A DNA stretch of 50,348 nt from Ferrovibrio sp. Lineage in GTDB: Bacteria > Pseudomonadota > Alphaproteobacteria > Ferrovibrionales > Ferrovibrionaceae. The translations under genes were made by a program, and so were the position numbers. The stretch spans positions 1 through 50,348 of the forward strand of contig NZ_JAOZVR010000090.1 of NCBI RefSeq assembly GCF_025869515.1, written 5' to 3'. The notes under the pieces were generated by a model. That model searched no databases. It had not been told where the DNA came from and worked only from the letters and a program-made list of their open reading frames with translations. This document shows positions 42,405 through 50,271 of this stretch, piece after piece. The number at the start of each line of letters is the position of its first letter. The first letter of the stretch is position 1.

Positions 42405-43798
42405 CTCTTTTTCAGCGAGCCGAAACCGGCGGTTTCGCCGGCACAGTGCAGCACGAAAATGGCGCCACCGCCCGGGGCATCCGTCACACTGACGCTGCCG
42501 CCGAGTGCCCGCATGGTTTCCGCCACGATGGCCAGGCCGAGACCGGCGCCATGGCCATTCTGCGCGCGGCCGCGCCAGAAGCGTTCGAAAATCTGGCCAC
42601 GCAACTCGGGCGGCACGCCGGGACCGTGATCACGCACGCTCAGGCTGCCATCCGTGCCGACGGCGACCATCACCTCGCTGCCGGCCGGGGTGTGATTCAG
42701 GGCGTTTTCGACCAGGTTGCGCAGGGCACCCTCCAGCGCAACCCGCGCGGTCTGCACCACCACCGGGGCGGCGGCCGGCTGCAGGGCGATGGTGCGATGC
42801 TGCTGGATCGCCAGCGGCGCAAGATAGCTCACCACCGTCTCGGCCAGATGGTTGAGGTCGACCGCGTCCTCGATCTTCAGCGGCGCGGCTTCCAGGCGTG
42901 AAACCTGCAGCAGCTGCGCCACCAGACGATTCATCCGCGCTATATCCTCGCCGAGCTGGCGCGCGACGACATTGTCGTCAAGCTCGGCCAATCGCGCGGT
43001 CAGCACCGCCAGCGGCGTGCGCAACTCATGGGCGGCATTGGCAGTGAAGCGCCGCTGCATGTCGAAACCGTGTTCCAGCCGGTCGAGCGCGCTGTTGATC
43101 GCCGCGATCAGCGGCAGGATTTCCACCGCCACCTCGCCGGTCGGCAGACGCAGGTCGCGCGTGGCCGGCCCGATCAGCAGCGCACGATCCGACAGGTCCT
43201 TGATCGGCCGCAGGCTGCTGCGAATGGTCCAGATCGAGATCAGCAGCGCCACAAGCAAAATCACCGGCAGGGTCCAGCCGATATGCTCGATGAATTCCTT
43301 CACCAGCGAATCGACATAGACGTCCTCATGGATATAGCCCTGTGCCACCACGACCAGCAGGTCGCTGGCCACCGGCACGGCGGCGATCAGCGCATAATGC
43401 GGCGTGCCGCGGCCATCGGGATCATACAGGCGGAAAATCGGCTCGCCGGCTTTCAGCCGTTCGCGCGGCAACGCGCTGAAGGTGTCGCCGGCCTTCTGGC
43501 TCGATGCGATCAGGATTTCGCCTTGCCTGTCGATGATGGCATAGAGATAGCCGTCGCCGGCATCCTGGTAGGCACGCGCGAGCGCCGGCGGCAGCCGCAG
43601 GACCGGTTTGTCGCGCTCCAGCCGTACATAACTGGCGACCTGTTCGGCCTGAACCTGCAGGCTGGCATCGTCGAGATTGTCGATCGCCTGCCATGTGTAA
43701 TGCACGATTACGGCGGTCACCAGCAGGATCGAGCCGAGCAGCACCAGGCCGAGACGCCACGCCAGGCGCGCCTGCAACGACCAGCGCCGTTTCTGCAA
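42401..43798 (-). CDS. Sensor histidine kinase (TctE/QseC-like)
   Basis: The 465-residue kinase has two transmembrane helices (about 15-34 and 175-193) around a periplasmic sensor domain of about 140 residues. HAMP-like SLRPIKDLSDRA is followed by the phospho-acceptor His257 in NAAHELRTPLAV. The ATP domain has NLVENAL at 361-367, DHGPG at 390-394 and GAGLGLAIV at 418-426. All are intact, so it should be active. It begins 5 bases after the regulator gene. The sensed signal is unknown. Confidence 0.93.
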   Translation of the reverse strand: MQKRRWSLQARLAWRLGLVLLGSILLVTAVIVHYTWQAIDNLDDASLQVQAEQVASYVRLERDKPVLRLPPALARAYQDAGDGYLYAIIDRQGEILIASSQKAGDTFSALPRERLKAGEPIFRLYDPDGRGTPHYALIAAVPVASDLLVVVAQGYIHEDVYVDSLVKEFIEHIGWTLPVILLVALLISIWTIRSSLRPIKDLSDRALLIGPATRDLRLPTGEVAVEILPLIAAINSALDRLEHGFDMQRRFTANAAHELRTPLAVLTARLAELDDNVVARQLGEDIARMNRLVAQLLQVSRLEAAPLKIEDAVDLNHLAETVVSYLAPLAIQQHRTIALQPAAAPVVVQTARVALEGALRNLVENALNHTPAGSEVMVAVGTDGSLSVRDHGPGVPPELRGQIFERFWRGRAQNGHGAGLGLAIVAETMRALGGSVSVTDAPGGGAIFVLHCAGETAGFGSLKKR

Positions 43799-43803
43799 AT
43801 CGG

Positions 43804-44481
43804 TCAGCGCCCTGTCTCCGCCAGCAGATAACCGACCCCGCGGACGGTATGGATCTCGCCGGAGAACTGACTGCCTTCGAGCTTCTTGCGCAGACGGTGC
43901 AGCAACACCTCCAGCGAATTCGGCGTCACCTCGTCGTCGAAGCCGTAGATACGTTCTTCCAGATAGGTCTTGGGCACCACGCGGCCGGCGCGGCGCAGCA
44001 GGTTTTCCAGCAGGGCCATCTCGCGCGGCGTCAGGCTGACCGGCTTGCCGCCGATGGTGAGGGCGCGCCCAACGGTATCGAAGCTGATATTGCCGGCTTC
44101 AAGCACCAGTCCGAGCGCACCGCTGGGCCGGCGCAGCAATGCCTTAAGACGGGCGATCAACTCGGGCATGGCAAAGGGCTTGAGCAGGTAGTCATCGGCG
44201 CCGCTGTTCAGCCCCTCCACCCGATCATCAACGCCGTCACGCGCCGTCAGCACCAGCACCGGCGTGGCATCGCGCCGGCTGCGCAGCTCGCGCAGCAGGG
44301 TCAGGCCGTCGCCATCGGGCAGACCGAGATCGAGGACAATGACGTCATAGCGCGAGGCCGCCAGCGCCGCCTGCGCATCGCCGACCTCGCCCACAGCATC
44401 AACGGTGAAGCCAGACCGCGCCAGGCTGCGCTGCACCAGATCGCGCAGCTGCACCTCATCTTCCACCAGCAGCAGGCGCAT
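43804..44481 (-). CDS. OmpR-family response regulator (QseB/PmrA/TctD-like)
   Basis: The 225-residue regulator has a receiver domain with the phosphorylated Asp51 in VLDLGLPDGDG, the acidic pocket EDE at 7-9 and Lys101 in LLKPF. A winged-helix DNA-binding domain (about 125-220) ends TVRGVGYLL. QseB/PmrA relatives bind tandem 5-bp repeats spaced by 6 bases, the same spacing as the CTTAC boxes upstream of this operon and of the hemolysin-family genes. It lies 32 bases after the secreted-protein gene. Confidence 0.93.
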   Translation of the reverse strand: MRLLLVEDEVQLRDLVQRSLARSGFTVDAVGEVGDAQAALAASRYDVIVLDLGLPDGDGLTLLRELRSRRDATPVLVLTARDGVDDRVEGLNSGADDYLLKPFAMPELIARLKALLRRPSGALGLVLEAGNISFDTVGRALTIGGKPVSLTPREMALLENLLRRAGRVVPKTYLEERIYGFDDEVTPNSLEVLLHRLRKKLEGSQFSGEIHTVRGVGYLLAETGR

Positions 44482-44513
44482 CGGCGCCCCGTCCCTTACT
44501 GCATCACACGACG

Positions 44514-45176
44514 CTATTGACGCAGATATTCAATATCCGAGCCATCCTTGGCCTTAAAACGCACCTTGACCAGTACGTTTTGCGCATCATACCAGAGTTC
44601 GCGCTGCAAATCGCCGGTGATGGAATAATGGCGGGCCGGGACCGGCCGGCCTTTCACCGGTACGGTTTCAGGCCCCAGATCGGCCACCGCGATCGTCATG
44701 CGGCTGCCGTCCAGCGTATTGAGAATGCTTCTCTGCTGCACGATCCGTTCGTTCCACAGGCTGGCCGGGATGCTGACGGTGGCCCGCTCGGCCTCCCTGC
44801 CATCAGCCATGACCGAAAGCTCGTTGCCGCCGGCACTGACGTCCAGCACATGCGGCGTGCCGTCGTCGTTGGTTTTCGACCACAGGCGGATCAGCCGGCC
44901 ATTTTGCCAGATCTCATGGCCTTCATGCTCGAAACGGTAAGCCGTGATGAAAGCGACCTTGACCGCGACATTGGTGCGGATATCGATCTTCAGGCCATCC
45001 GCTTCGTTGCGGAACAGCATTTCATGCCGGCCGACCTGGCTGCCGTTGCGCAGCACAGTGAAATCGAGGCTGCCGCCGGGCGGGGGCGCGGCGACGGCCG
45101 GAAGCGCGGAGAGCGAAAGGGCAGCAACCGCCAGAACAACGGCGGCCCGGGCGGTGGAAACGGTTTTGCGGAGCAT
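44514..45176 (-). CDS. Secreted DUF6134/DUF3108-like protein of the two-component operon
   Basis: The 220-residue protein has a signal peptide (about residues 1-29, cleavage near AVAAP) and a beta-rich domain with the pattern LDFTVLRNGSQVGRHEMLF, VKVAFITAYRFEHEGHEIWQNG and YSITGDLQRELWYDAQNVLVKVRF. That matches the family of periplasmic lipocalin-like or outer-membrane-associated proteins of unknown function. It is the first gene of the regulator/kinase operon. A tandem CTTAC box and a GATACT -10-like element lie upstream. It may present or bind the signal for the kinase, but this is not shown. Confidence 0.82.
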   Translation of the reverse strand: MLRKTVSTARAAVVLAVAALSLSALPAVAAPPPGGSLDFTVLRNGSQVGRHEMLFRNEADGLKIDIRTNVAVKVAFITAYRFEHEGHEIWQNGRLIRLWSKTNDDGTPHVLDVSAGGNELSVMADGREAERATVSIPASLWNERIVQQRSILNTLDGSRMTIAVADLGPETVPVKGRPVPARHYSITGDLQRELWYDAQNVLVKVRFKAKDGSDIEYLRQ

Positions 45177-45226
45177 GGATCCTCGACGGCAATACGGACG
45201 ATTGCCGCCGAGTATCCAGCACCAAG

Positions 45227-45243
45227 CTTACAGGCGACTTACG
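45227..45243. promoter_or_regulatory. Tandem CTTAC response-regulator box before the two-component operon
   Basis: The plus strand reads CTTACAGGCGACTTACG: CTTAC half-sites at 45227 and 45238 with a 6-base spacer. A GATACT hexamer lies 10 bases beyond the box on the minus strand, and the start codon of the DUF6134 gene is 51 bases away. The match to the box at 42379 (15 of 17) suggests one regulator controls both promoters. Confidence 0.65.
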
Positions 45244-45255
45244 CTGCCGCCCGGT

Positions 45256-46464
45256 TTACTTGGCCAGCGGGCAGTTGCCCTCGGCGAGCGGACGGAAGGC
45301 CTTGTCGGCCGGCACGGTGGCGGCAACCTTCAGGAAATCCCAGTCGCCCTTCGATTCGGCCGGCTTCTTGGCTTCCAGCACATACATCGGATGCAGCTTG
45401 CGGCCATCGATGCGGATGCTGCCCTTGCCGAACAGCGGGTCGTCGGTCGGGATCGCCTTCATCGCCGCCACCACGGCACGGCCATCGGTCGCCTCGCCTA
45501 CCTTGTCAACCGCCTTCAGGTAATGCAGCACGCCGGCATAGACGCCGGCATGCATGTCATTCGGCATCATCTTCTTGGCATGGCGGGCCTGGAAGCGCTT
45601 CGACCATTCACGAGTGCCGTCGTTCAAATCCCAGTAGAAGGGCGCCACCGACTGCAGGCCCTGTGTCGCCTTCAGACCAAGCGCCGGCACATTGGTGACG
45701 CCGAAGATCAGGCCGACGATACGCTGCTTGTCGGCCATGCCGAACTCCGCCGCCTGCTTCAGCGAATTGGTCAGGTCGCCGCCGGCATTGGCAAAGGCCA
45801 CGACATCGGCGCCCGATGACTGGGCCTGCAACAGGAAGGAACTGAAATCGGCGACACCCACCGGATGACGCACGGCGCCAAGGATAGTGCCGCCAAGCGA
45901 CTTGATCTCATCGGAGGCCTGCTTTTCCAGGTCATGGCCGAAGGCATAGTCGGCGGTGAGGAAAAACCACTTCTTGCCGCCCTGGGCGAAAGCGGCGCGT
46001 GCCGCCGAATGGCCGTAAGACCAGGTGTCATAAGTCCAGTGCACGAAATTCGGCGAGCAGCGCTCGCCGGTCAGCACCACGCTGCCAGCACCCGAGCCGA
46101 TCACGGCCTTGTTCTTGTCGCGCGCGATCTCGTTGACCGCCAGTGCCACTGCGGAGTGCGGAATATCCACGATGACATCGACTTTGTCGATATCATACCA
46201 CTGGCGTGCCACGTTGGCGCCCACATCGGGCTTGTTCTGGTGATCGGCGAAGATCACCTCGACCTTGCGCTTGCTGGTCTTCATGTAGTCTTCCGCCGCC
46301 ATCTGGGCGGCCAGCACCGAGCCGGGCCCCTGGAAATCGGCATAGACGCTGGACATGTCGTTGAGCACAGCGACCTTGACCGGTTTCGGATCGGCGGCCA
46401 GAGCAGGATTCAAAGCGGCGCTGCCGGCCAAAGCGAGCAGGGCGGCACAGATGACGATGCGCAT
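45256..46464 (-). CDS. ABC transporter substrate-binding protein, branched-chain amino-acid type
   Basis: The 402-residue periplasmic protein has a signal peptide (about 1-23, cleavage at ALAAD) and the LivK-type fold, with KVAVLNDMSSVYADFQGPG, then HQNKPDVGANVARQWYD and TADYAFGHDLEKQA. It would bind an amino acid or carboxylate for uptake, but no permease or ATPase gene is adjacent, so its partner is elsewhere. GGAGG lies 8 bases before the ATG. It ends just upstream of the CTTAC box region. Confidence 0.9.
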   Translation of the reverse strand: MRIVICAALLALAGSAALNPALAADPKPVKVAVLNDMSSVYADFQGPGSVLAAQMAAEDYMKTSKRKVEVIFADHQNKPDVGANVARQWYDIDKVDVIVDIPHSAVALAVNEIARDKNKAVIGSGAGSVVLTGERCSPNFVHWTYDTWSYGHSAARAAFAQGGKKWFFLTADYAFGHDLEKQASDEIKSLGGTILGAVRHPVGVADFSSFLLQAQSSGADVVAFANAGGDLTNSLKQAAEFGMADKQRIVGLIFGVTNVPALGLKATQGLQSVAPFYWDLNDGTREWSKRFQARHAKKMMPNDMHAGVYAGVLHYLKAVDKVGEATDGRAVVAAMKAIPTDDPLFGKGSIRIDGRKLHPMYVLEAKKPAESKGDWDFLKVAATVPADKAFRPLAEGNCPLAK

Positions 46465-46577
46465 GGCGGGTTTCCTCCATATTTTTGTTATGAGGAAGTA
46501 TTGTTTGCCTTACCAACGATCGTCAATCGCTATTTCGCGCCGGCAATCGATTGCTGCGATGCACAACGCACCAGCCG

Positions 46578-47225
46578 TCAGGGCAGCCGCAGCAGTTCCG
46601 GCAGCCAACCGGTTTTCTGCGCCAGTTCGATACTCTCCATCACCGGGATGGCCGCCACGAACCACAGCGCGTCGCGGAAGGTGGTGAATACGAATCGCGG
46701 CTGCACCAGCACCTCCGCGGCGGACCGCCATCCCGACAGCCGGGGCCCCCAGCGGGGCACCCGCGCGGCATAAGCGGCGAACTCCGACGGGAAACGGGAT
46801 TTGAGAAACGCCTCCTCCTGCGCGATCACCACGCTGAAAACCGCAAAAACGAACAGACCAAGGGCAAGTCCGGTGGCGAGATTACCCGCCTGCAGGCCCA
46901 CGCCGACACCGCCGAGTATGGAAAACAGATACAGCGGATTGCGGCTGATCGAATACGGCCCCTCATCGACCAGCAGCGTTTTCTTGCGACCGCCGATATA
47001 GAGCGCGCACCAGGTCCGGCCGGCAATACAGATGAAGATCAGGCCATAGCCGGCATATTCGCAGGCTTCGTGCAAAGACGCCGGCCACATCGACCGGGTA
47101 AACAGCAGAACCGTAAATGCCAGGACAGCAATGGCAAGAATGACGCGTTTGCGCCGACGCTGCACCTGCCCGAGCGTGTCATCGGCCGGTGCGGCCAGCG
47201 TAAGGGCCGGTATGGTTATCGTCAT
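46578..47225 (-). CDS. Isoprenylcysteine carboxyl methyltransferase-like membrane protein
   Basis: The 215-residue protein has about five hydrophobic segments and the ICMT/PEMT signature DEGPYSISRNPLYLFSILG, which holds the SAM-binding Arg-Asn-Pro, followed by EEAFLKSRFPSEFAAYAARVPRW. Bacterial homologs methylate unknown small substrates. It lacks a clear ribosome site. It ends about 110 bases before the substrate-binding protein gene and has a hairpin terminator upstream. Confidence 0.85.
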   Translation of the reverse strand: MTITIPALTLAAPADDTLGQVQRRRKRVILAIAVLAFTVLLFTRSMWPASLHEACEYAGYGLIFICIAGRTWCALYIGGRKKTLLVDEGPYSISRNPLYLFSILGGVGVGLQAGNLATGLALGLFVFAVFSVVIAQEEAFLKSRFPSEFAAYAARVPRWGPRLSGWRSAAEVLVQPRFVFTTFRDALWFVAAIPVMESIELAQKTGWLPELLRLP

Positions 47226-47254
47226 GCGGGGGGCCTTTCTCAGAGTCCCCGCAG

Positions 47255-47281
47255 AAAACGGCAGCGGGCTTGCAGCCCGCT
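47255..47281 (-). terminator. Intrinsic terminator after the class I methyltransferase gene
   Basis: On the minus strand AGCGGGCT-(3-base loop)-AGCCCGCT (47263-47281) is a perfect 8-bp stem, followed four bases later by TTTT. It lies 44 bases after the methyltransferase stop and 38 bases before the start of the next gene. Confidence 0.55.
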
Positions 47282-47324
47282 TACAGAAAAGGCGGCATGC
47301 TGCGGCAACTGGCCGCAGGCCGGG

Positions 47325-48143
47325 TCAGCGCGCCAGACGCCGGACCGTTGCGCGCAGCGCGCGGGCATAGGGCGCGACAGGCGTGTGACGCACCCATTCA
47401 ATCACGCGCTTCTTAAGCGAAAAACTGTAGGCCTGGGTACCGAAGATATCGACATCGTTACCGAACAGCCGCGCCGTCTTTTCGAAATAGTAGCCATTCC
47501 GGTTGCGCAGAGCGCGGCGGTAAAAACCGGCATCCTCGGCAGCCGCGAAATAGGTTTTGTTCGGCGTGATCGCGAATGGACGCAGCCGGGCTGCCGGATC
47601 GAACAGATAGCGCGCCACACCGGAGGAAACGTCGGGCCAGAATTCGTTGAAATTGTCATCGAGGACAACCACTCCTCTCGGGGCCAGCACGGCCCCGATC
47701 AGCGCCAGATCGTTCAGCACGCAGTCCTCGGTATGCCCGCCATCGATAGAGGCCAGACGCACCGGCCCGCAAAGCCGCAGAAGATCGTCGGGGCGCACAT
47801 CGAGCGAGGAGCGCTGCAGGATGTCCAGCCGGTTCGCCGGCTCCAGCCAGCGCCGTGCATTGGCCAGAAAGATGTCGCGATCACCGGCACCGGACCGGTC
47901 CAGATTGAGATGCTGGTCATCGAAGACATCGATGGCGAAAGCGGATTCGCCCGGCCGGCGGCCGAGCGCGAGCAGAAGGAACAGCTTGCCGTGATGTACG
48001 CCAATCTCGCCAACAGCGCCCTGCACACCGGATTCAAGCTGCAGATCGAGCAGCGAATCGATGAAGCGCGCGCTGTAGGGAAACAGCCAGCCGCCGATGC
48101 GGCGATAACCGCGTTTCAGATAGGTTTGCCGGGATATGGTCAC
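47325..48143 (-). CDS. Class I SAM methyltransferase (Methyltransf_24-like)
   Basis: The 272-residue protein has a SAM-binding pattern GAVGEIGVHHGKLFLLLAL (about residues 42-60), a FDDQH acidic site and SIDGGHTEDCVLNDLALIGAVLAPRGVVVLDD in the middle. This is typical of methyltransferase family 24 or cephalosporin-hydroxylase-like enzymes acting on sugars or secondary metabolites. The C-terminus is basic. No ribosome site is clear. Substrate unknown. Confidence 0.82.
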   Translation of the reverse strand: MTISRQTYLKRGYRRIGGWLFPYSARFIDSLLDLQLESGVQGAVGEIGVHHGKLFLLLALGRRPGESAFAIDVFDDQHLNLDRSGAGDRDIFLANARRWLEPANRLDILQRSSLDVRPDDLLRLCGPVRLASIDGGHTEDCVLNDLALIGAVLAPRGVVVLDDNFNEFWPDVSSGVARYLFDPAARLRPFAITPNKTYFAAAEDAGFYRRALRNRNGYYFEKTARLFGNDVDIFGTQAYSFSLKKRVIEWVRHTPVAPYARALRATVRRLAR

Positions 48144-48241
48144 ACCGCCTCCGTCTCTGCTGTGCGAGCAGAGTTAGTGACGATGCGACGGTTTGGGCGT
48201 GACTATGGTGTGGTCAGGGGTCGTGACAGTCGGATGACAGC

Positions 48242-48688
48242 TCAGTTGACCACGCGCCAGGCGCCATCGGGCATCAGGCAGGCCGTGCCGTAGCTTGGCT
48301 GCACCCGCCCGTTGACCGTGACGCCGGCCTGGTATTCACGACAATACTGGCCGTTGGGCGCCTGGTAGACCGGCGATGCCGGCACCGCCGAGACCTGCCC
48401 ATAAGGTGCCGGGGCGTAGATCACTGGCGGCGGCGGGTAATAGGCCGGCGGCGGCTGGACCACCACCACCCGGGGCGGCGGGGCATAATAGGCTGGCGGC
48501 CCCCAGTAATGCCGGCTGCTGTAGTAACTGTGATGATGACGATAACCATGCCGGTTGTGATACCGCGGTTGGCCATACCAGCCGCCGCTGGAGTAACTGA
48601 AGGAGAAACTGTCGGCTTTGGCCGGCGACGCCAGCGCGATTCCGCCCGCGACGGCAAACAGGGCAGCGGCAGCAAACAGGGGTTTCAT
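48242..48688 (-). CDS. Tyr/Pro/His-rich secreted protein
   Basis: The 148-residue protein has a signal peptide (1-25, cleavage near AKADS), a His/Tyr/Ser-rich region (30-65), a Pro-rich stretch with repeated YYPPPP-like motifs (65-100), and a C-terminal domain GQYCREYQAGVTVNGRVQ…ACLMPDGAWRVV. That resembles the C-terminus of surface proteins in Rickettsia and other alphaproteobacteria. Two cysteines may form a disulfide. AAAGGAGG lies 7 bases before the ATG. It could bind metal through its His residues, which is only a guess. Confidence 0.8.
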   Translation of the reverse strand: MKPLFAAAALFAVAGGIALASPAKADSFSFSYSSGGWYGQPRYHNRHGYRHHHSYYSSRHYWGPPAYYAPPPRVVVVQPPPAYYPPPPVIYAPAPYGQVSAVPASPVYQAPNGQYCREYQAGVTVNGRVQPSYGTACLMPDGAWRVVN

Positions 48689-48829
48689 GGCACAGCCTCC
48701 TTTGGACTGCTACGAAGCCAGACTGCGCAGCGATCATGGCGAATTTATGTTGCCTATGGTCGTGACAAATCGCGGCTGCGCCTCAGCTTTCCCTGAAATT
48801 CGGGATTTCCTTTACTTGACTGCGCCGCA

Positions 48830-49360
48830 ATGCAACGCTGCGGCATGCCGCAGGCATGGGATGCCGGAAACATGCTGCAGATCGAATTGATCAGCGCCAA
48901 TCTGGTTCGACTGCTCGAATTCTGGACTGCGAATCGCGGGGCTGACGGCAGCCCGCCGCGACGCTCCGCCCTCGATCCGCTGGCACTGCCGCCGGCCGTG
49001 CTGCCGGGACTGATCCTGATGGAACTGCATCCCGGCCCGCCACCCGGTTCGGAAGAGAGGCCCGGCGATCCCTGGCGCTTTCACTACCGCCTCGTTGGCA
49101 CGGCCATCGTCGAGATGTTCGGCTTCGATCCCACCGGGCGGTTTCTTGACGAAATCGGTGACACGCCGGAAATACGCCTGAATATCAGCCGCCTCAATCA
49201 GGCCATCGCAACAGGGCAGCCGCATATCAGCCGCTCGTCCTTCATGATCCCGTCGCGCGAATTCATGCAGGTGGAACGCCTGACCCTGCCCTTCCTGCGC
49301 GAGAACGGTTCGGTCGGCTTCCTGCTGACAGCACTCTCGCCGCTCGACACGGCACCCTGA
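48830..49360 (+). CDS. PAS_5-type domain protein, unknown function
   Basis: The protein of up to 176 residues has an N-terminal ISANLVRLLEFWTANRGADG and the pattern FHYRLVGTAIVEMFGFDPTGRFLDEI in the middle, ending MQVERLTLPFLRENGSVGFLLTAL. That is the PAS-like (PAS_5) fold in many Rhodospirillales. The start is uncertain: 48830, 48845 (MPQAW) and 48872 (MLQIE) are in frame and none has a strong ribosome site. Signalling role unknown. Confidence 0.75.
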   Translation: MQRCGMPQAWDAGNMLQIELISANLVRLLEFWTANRGADGSPPRRSALDPLALPPAVLPGLILMELHPGPPPGSEERPGDPWRFHYRLVGTAIVEMFGFDPTGRFLDEIGDTPEIRLNISRLNQAIATGQPHISRSSFMIPSREFMQVERLTLPFLRENGSVGFLLTALSPLDTAP

Positions 49361-49366
49361 AAACGA

Positions 49367-49396
49367 AAAGGCCCGCAGCTTGCGCCGCGGGCCTTT
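49367..49396. terminator. Bidirectional terminator between the PAS_5 gene and phaB
   Basis: AAAGGCCCGC (49367-49376) and GCGGGCCTTT (49387-49396) pair across a 10-base loop, with an A run on one side and T on the other. It serves both the plus-strand PAS_5 gene and the minus-strand phaB gene, which converge here. Confidence 0.8.
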
Positions 49397-49419
49397 GTGC
49401 AGATACGGCCGGTGCCGGT

Positions 49420-50142
49420 TCAGTACATATGCTGGCCGCCGTTGATGCTGAGCGTCGAGCCGGTGATGAAGCCGCCTTCATCGGCGACCAGGAACAATAC
49501 GCCGCGGGCGATTTCCTCGGCACGTCCCAGGCGACCGACCGGAATCTTGGCCACAATCTTTTCCAGCACATTCGCCGGCACCGCGGAGACCATGTCGGTA
49601 TCGATGTAACCCGGGGCAATCGCATTGACGGTGATGCCGCGCGCCGCACCTTCCTGCGCCAGCGCTTTGGTGAAACCGTGGATGCCCGACTTGGCGGCGG
49701 CGTAGTTGACCTGCCCATACTGGCCGGCCTGACCGTTGATCGAACCGATATTGACGATGCGGCCGAAACCGCGCTCGCGCATGCCGTCGATGGTGGCACG
49801 ACACATGTTGAAGCAGCCGCCGAGATTGGTATCCAGCACGGCCTGCCACTGATCGTGACTCATCTTGTGCATGGTGCCGTCGCGGGTGATGCCGGCATTG
49901 TTGACGATCACGTCGACCGGTCCGAGGTCGCGCTCCACCTGCTTCACGCCGGCGAGGCATTCCTCGTAATTGGCGACATCCCATTTATAGGTCTTGATGC
50001 CGCTCTCGGCCTCGAAGGCCTTGGCGCGTTCGGTATTGCCGGCGTAGTTGGCCGCAACCTTGTAACCGCTCTGATGCAGCAGCCTGGAAATCGCGGCACC
50101 GATCCCTCGGGTTCCGCCAGTGACAATCGCTACGCGGGACAT
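49420..50142 (-). CDS. phaB: Acetoacetyl-CoA reductase
   Basis: The 240-residue NADPH-dependent SDR makes (R)-3-hydroxybutyryl-CoA for polyhydroxybutyrate. It has TGGTRGIGAA at residues 8-17, NNAGITRDGTMHKM, Ser in INIGSINGQAGQYGQ and Tyr/Lys in VNYAAAKSG, plus the C-terminal STLSINGGQHMY that is typical of PhaB. AGGAGGA lies 7 bases before the ATG. It is directly downstream of the thiolase gene on the same strand. Confidence 0.95.
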   Translation of the reverse strand: MSRVAIVTGGTRGIGAAISRLLHQSGYKVAANYAGNTERAKAFEAESGIKTYKWDVANYEECLAGVKQVERDLGPVDVIVNNAGITRDGTMHKMSHDQWQAVLDTNLGGCFNMCRATIDGMRERGFGRIVNIGSINGQAGQYGQVNYAAAKSGIHGFTKALAQEGAARGITVNAIAPGYIDTDMVSAVPANVLEKIVAKIPVGRLGRAEEIARGVLFLVADEGGFITGSTLSINGGQHMY

Positions 50143-50231
50143 GGATTCTCCTCCTGTTGGACTTTTCTGGTTCGCCGGTGCGGCCAGCGTTTATGATGTC
50201 AGATGTGCGCCGCCCGGCATTGATATGAAAC

Positions 50232-50257
50232 AAAGGCCGGGATACCCCCTCCCGGCC
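50232..50257 (-). terminator. Hairpin between the thiolase gene and phaB
   Basis: On the minus strand GGCCGGGA and TCCCGGCC (50235-50257, 7-base loop) are followed by TTTGTTT. It begins 15 bases after the thiolase stop codon. It may be a terminator or attenuator, with phaB either using its own promoter or reading through. Confidence 0.55.
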
Positions 50258-50271
50258 CCTGCGGGGTGTGA

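Noticed and set aside
46551..48293. Long plus-strand frame across three genes (580 codons)
   Set aside because: It runs antisense to the ICMT-like and methyltransferase genes with no recognisable motif; the minus-strand genes have clear domain signatures.
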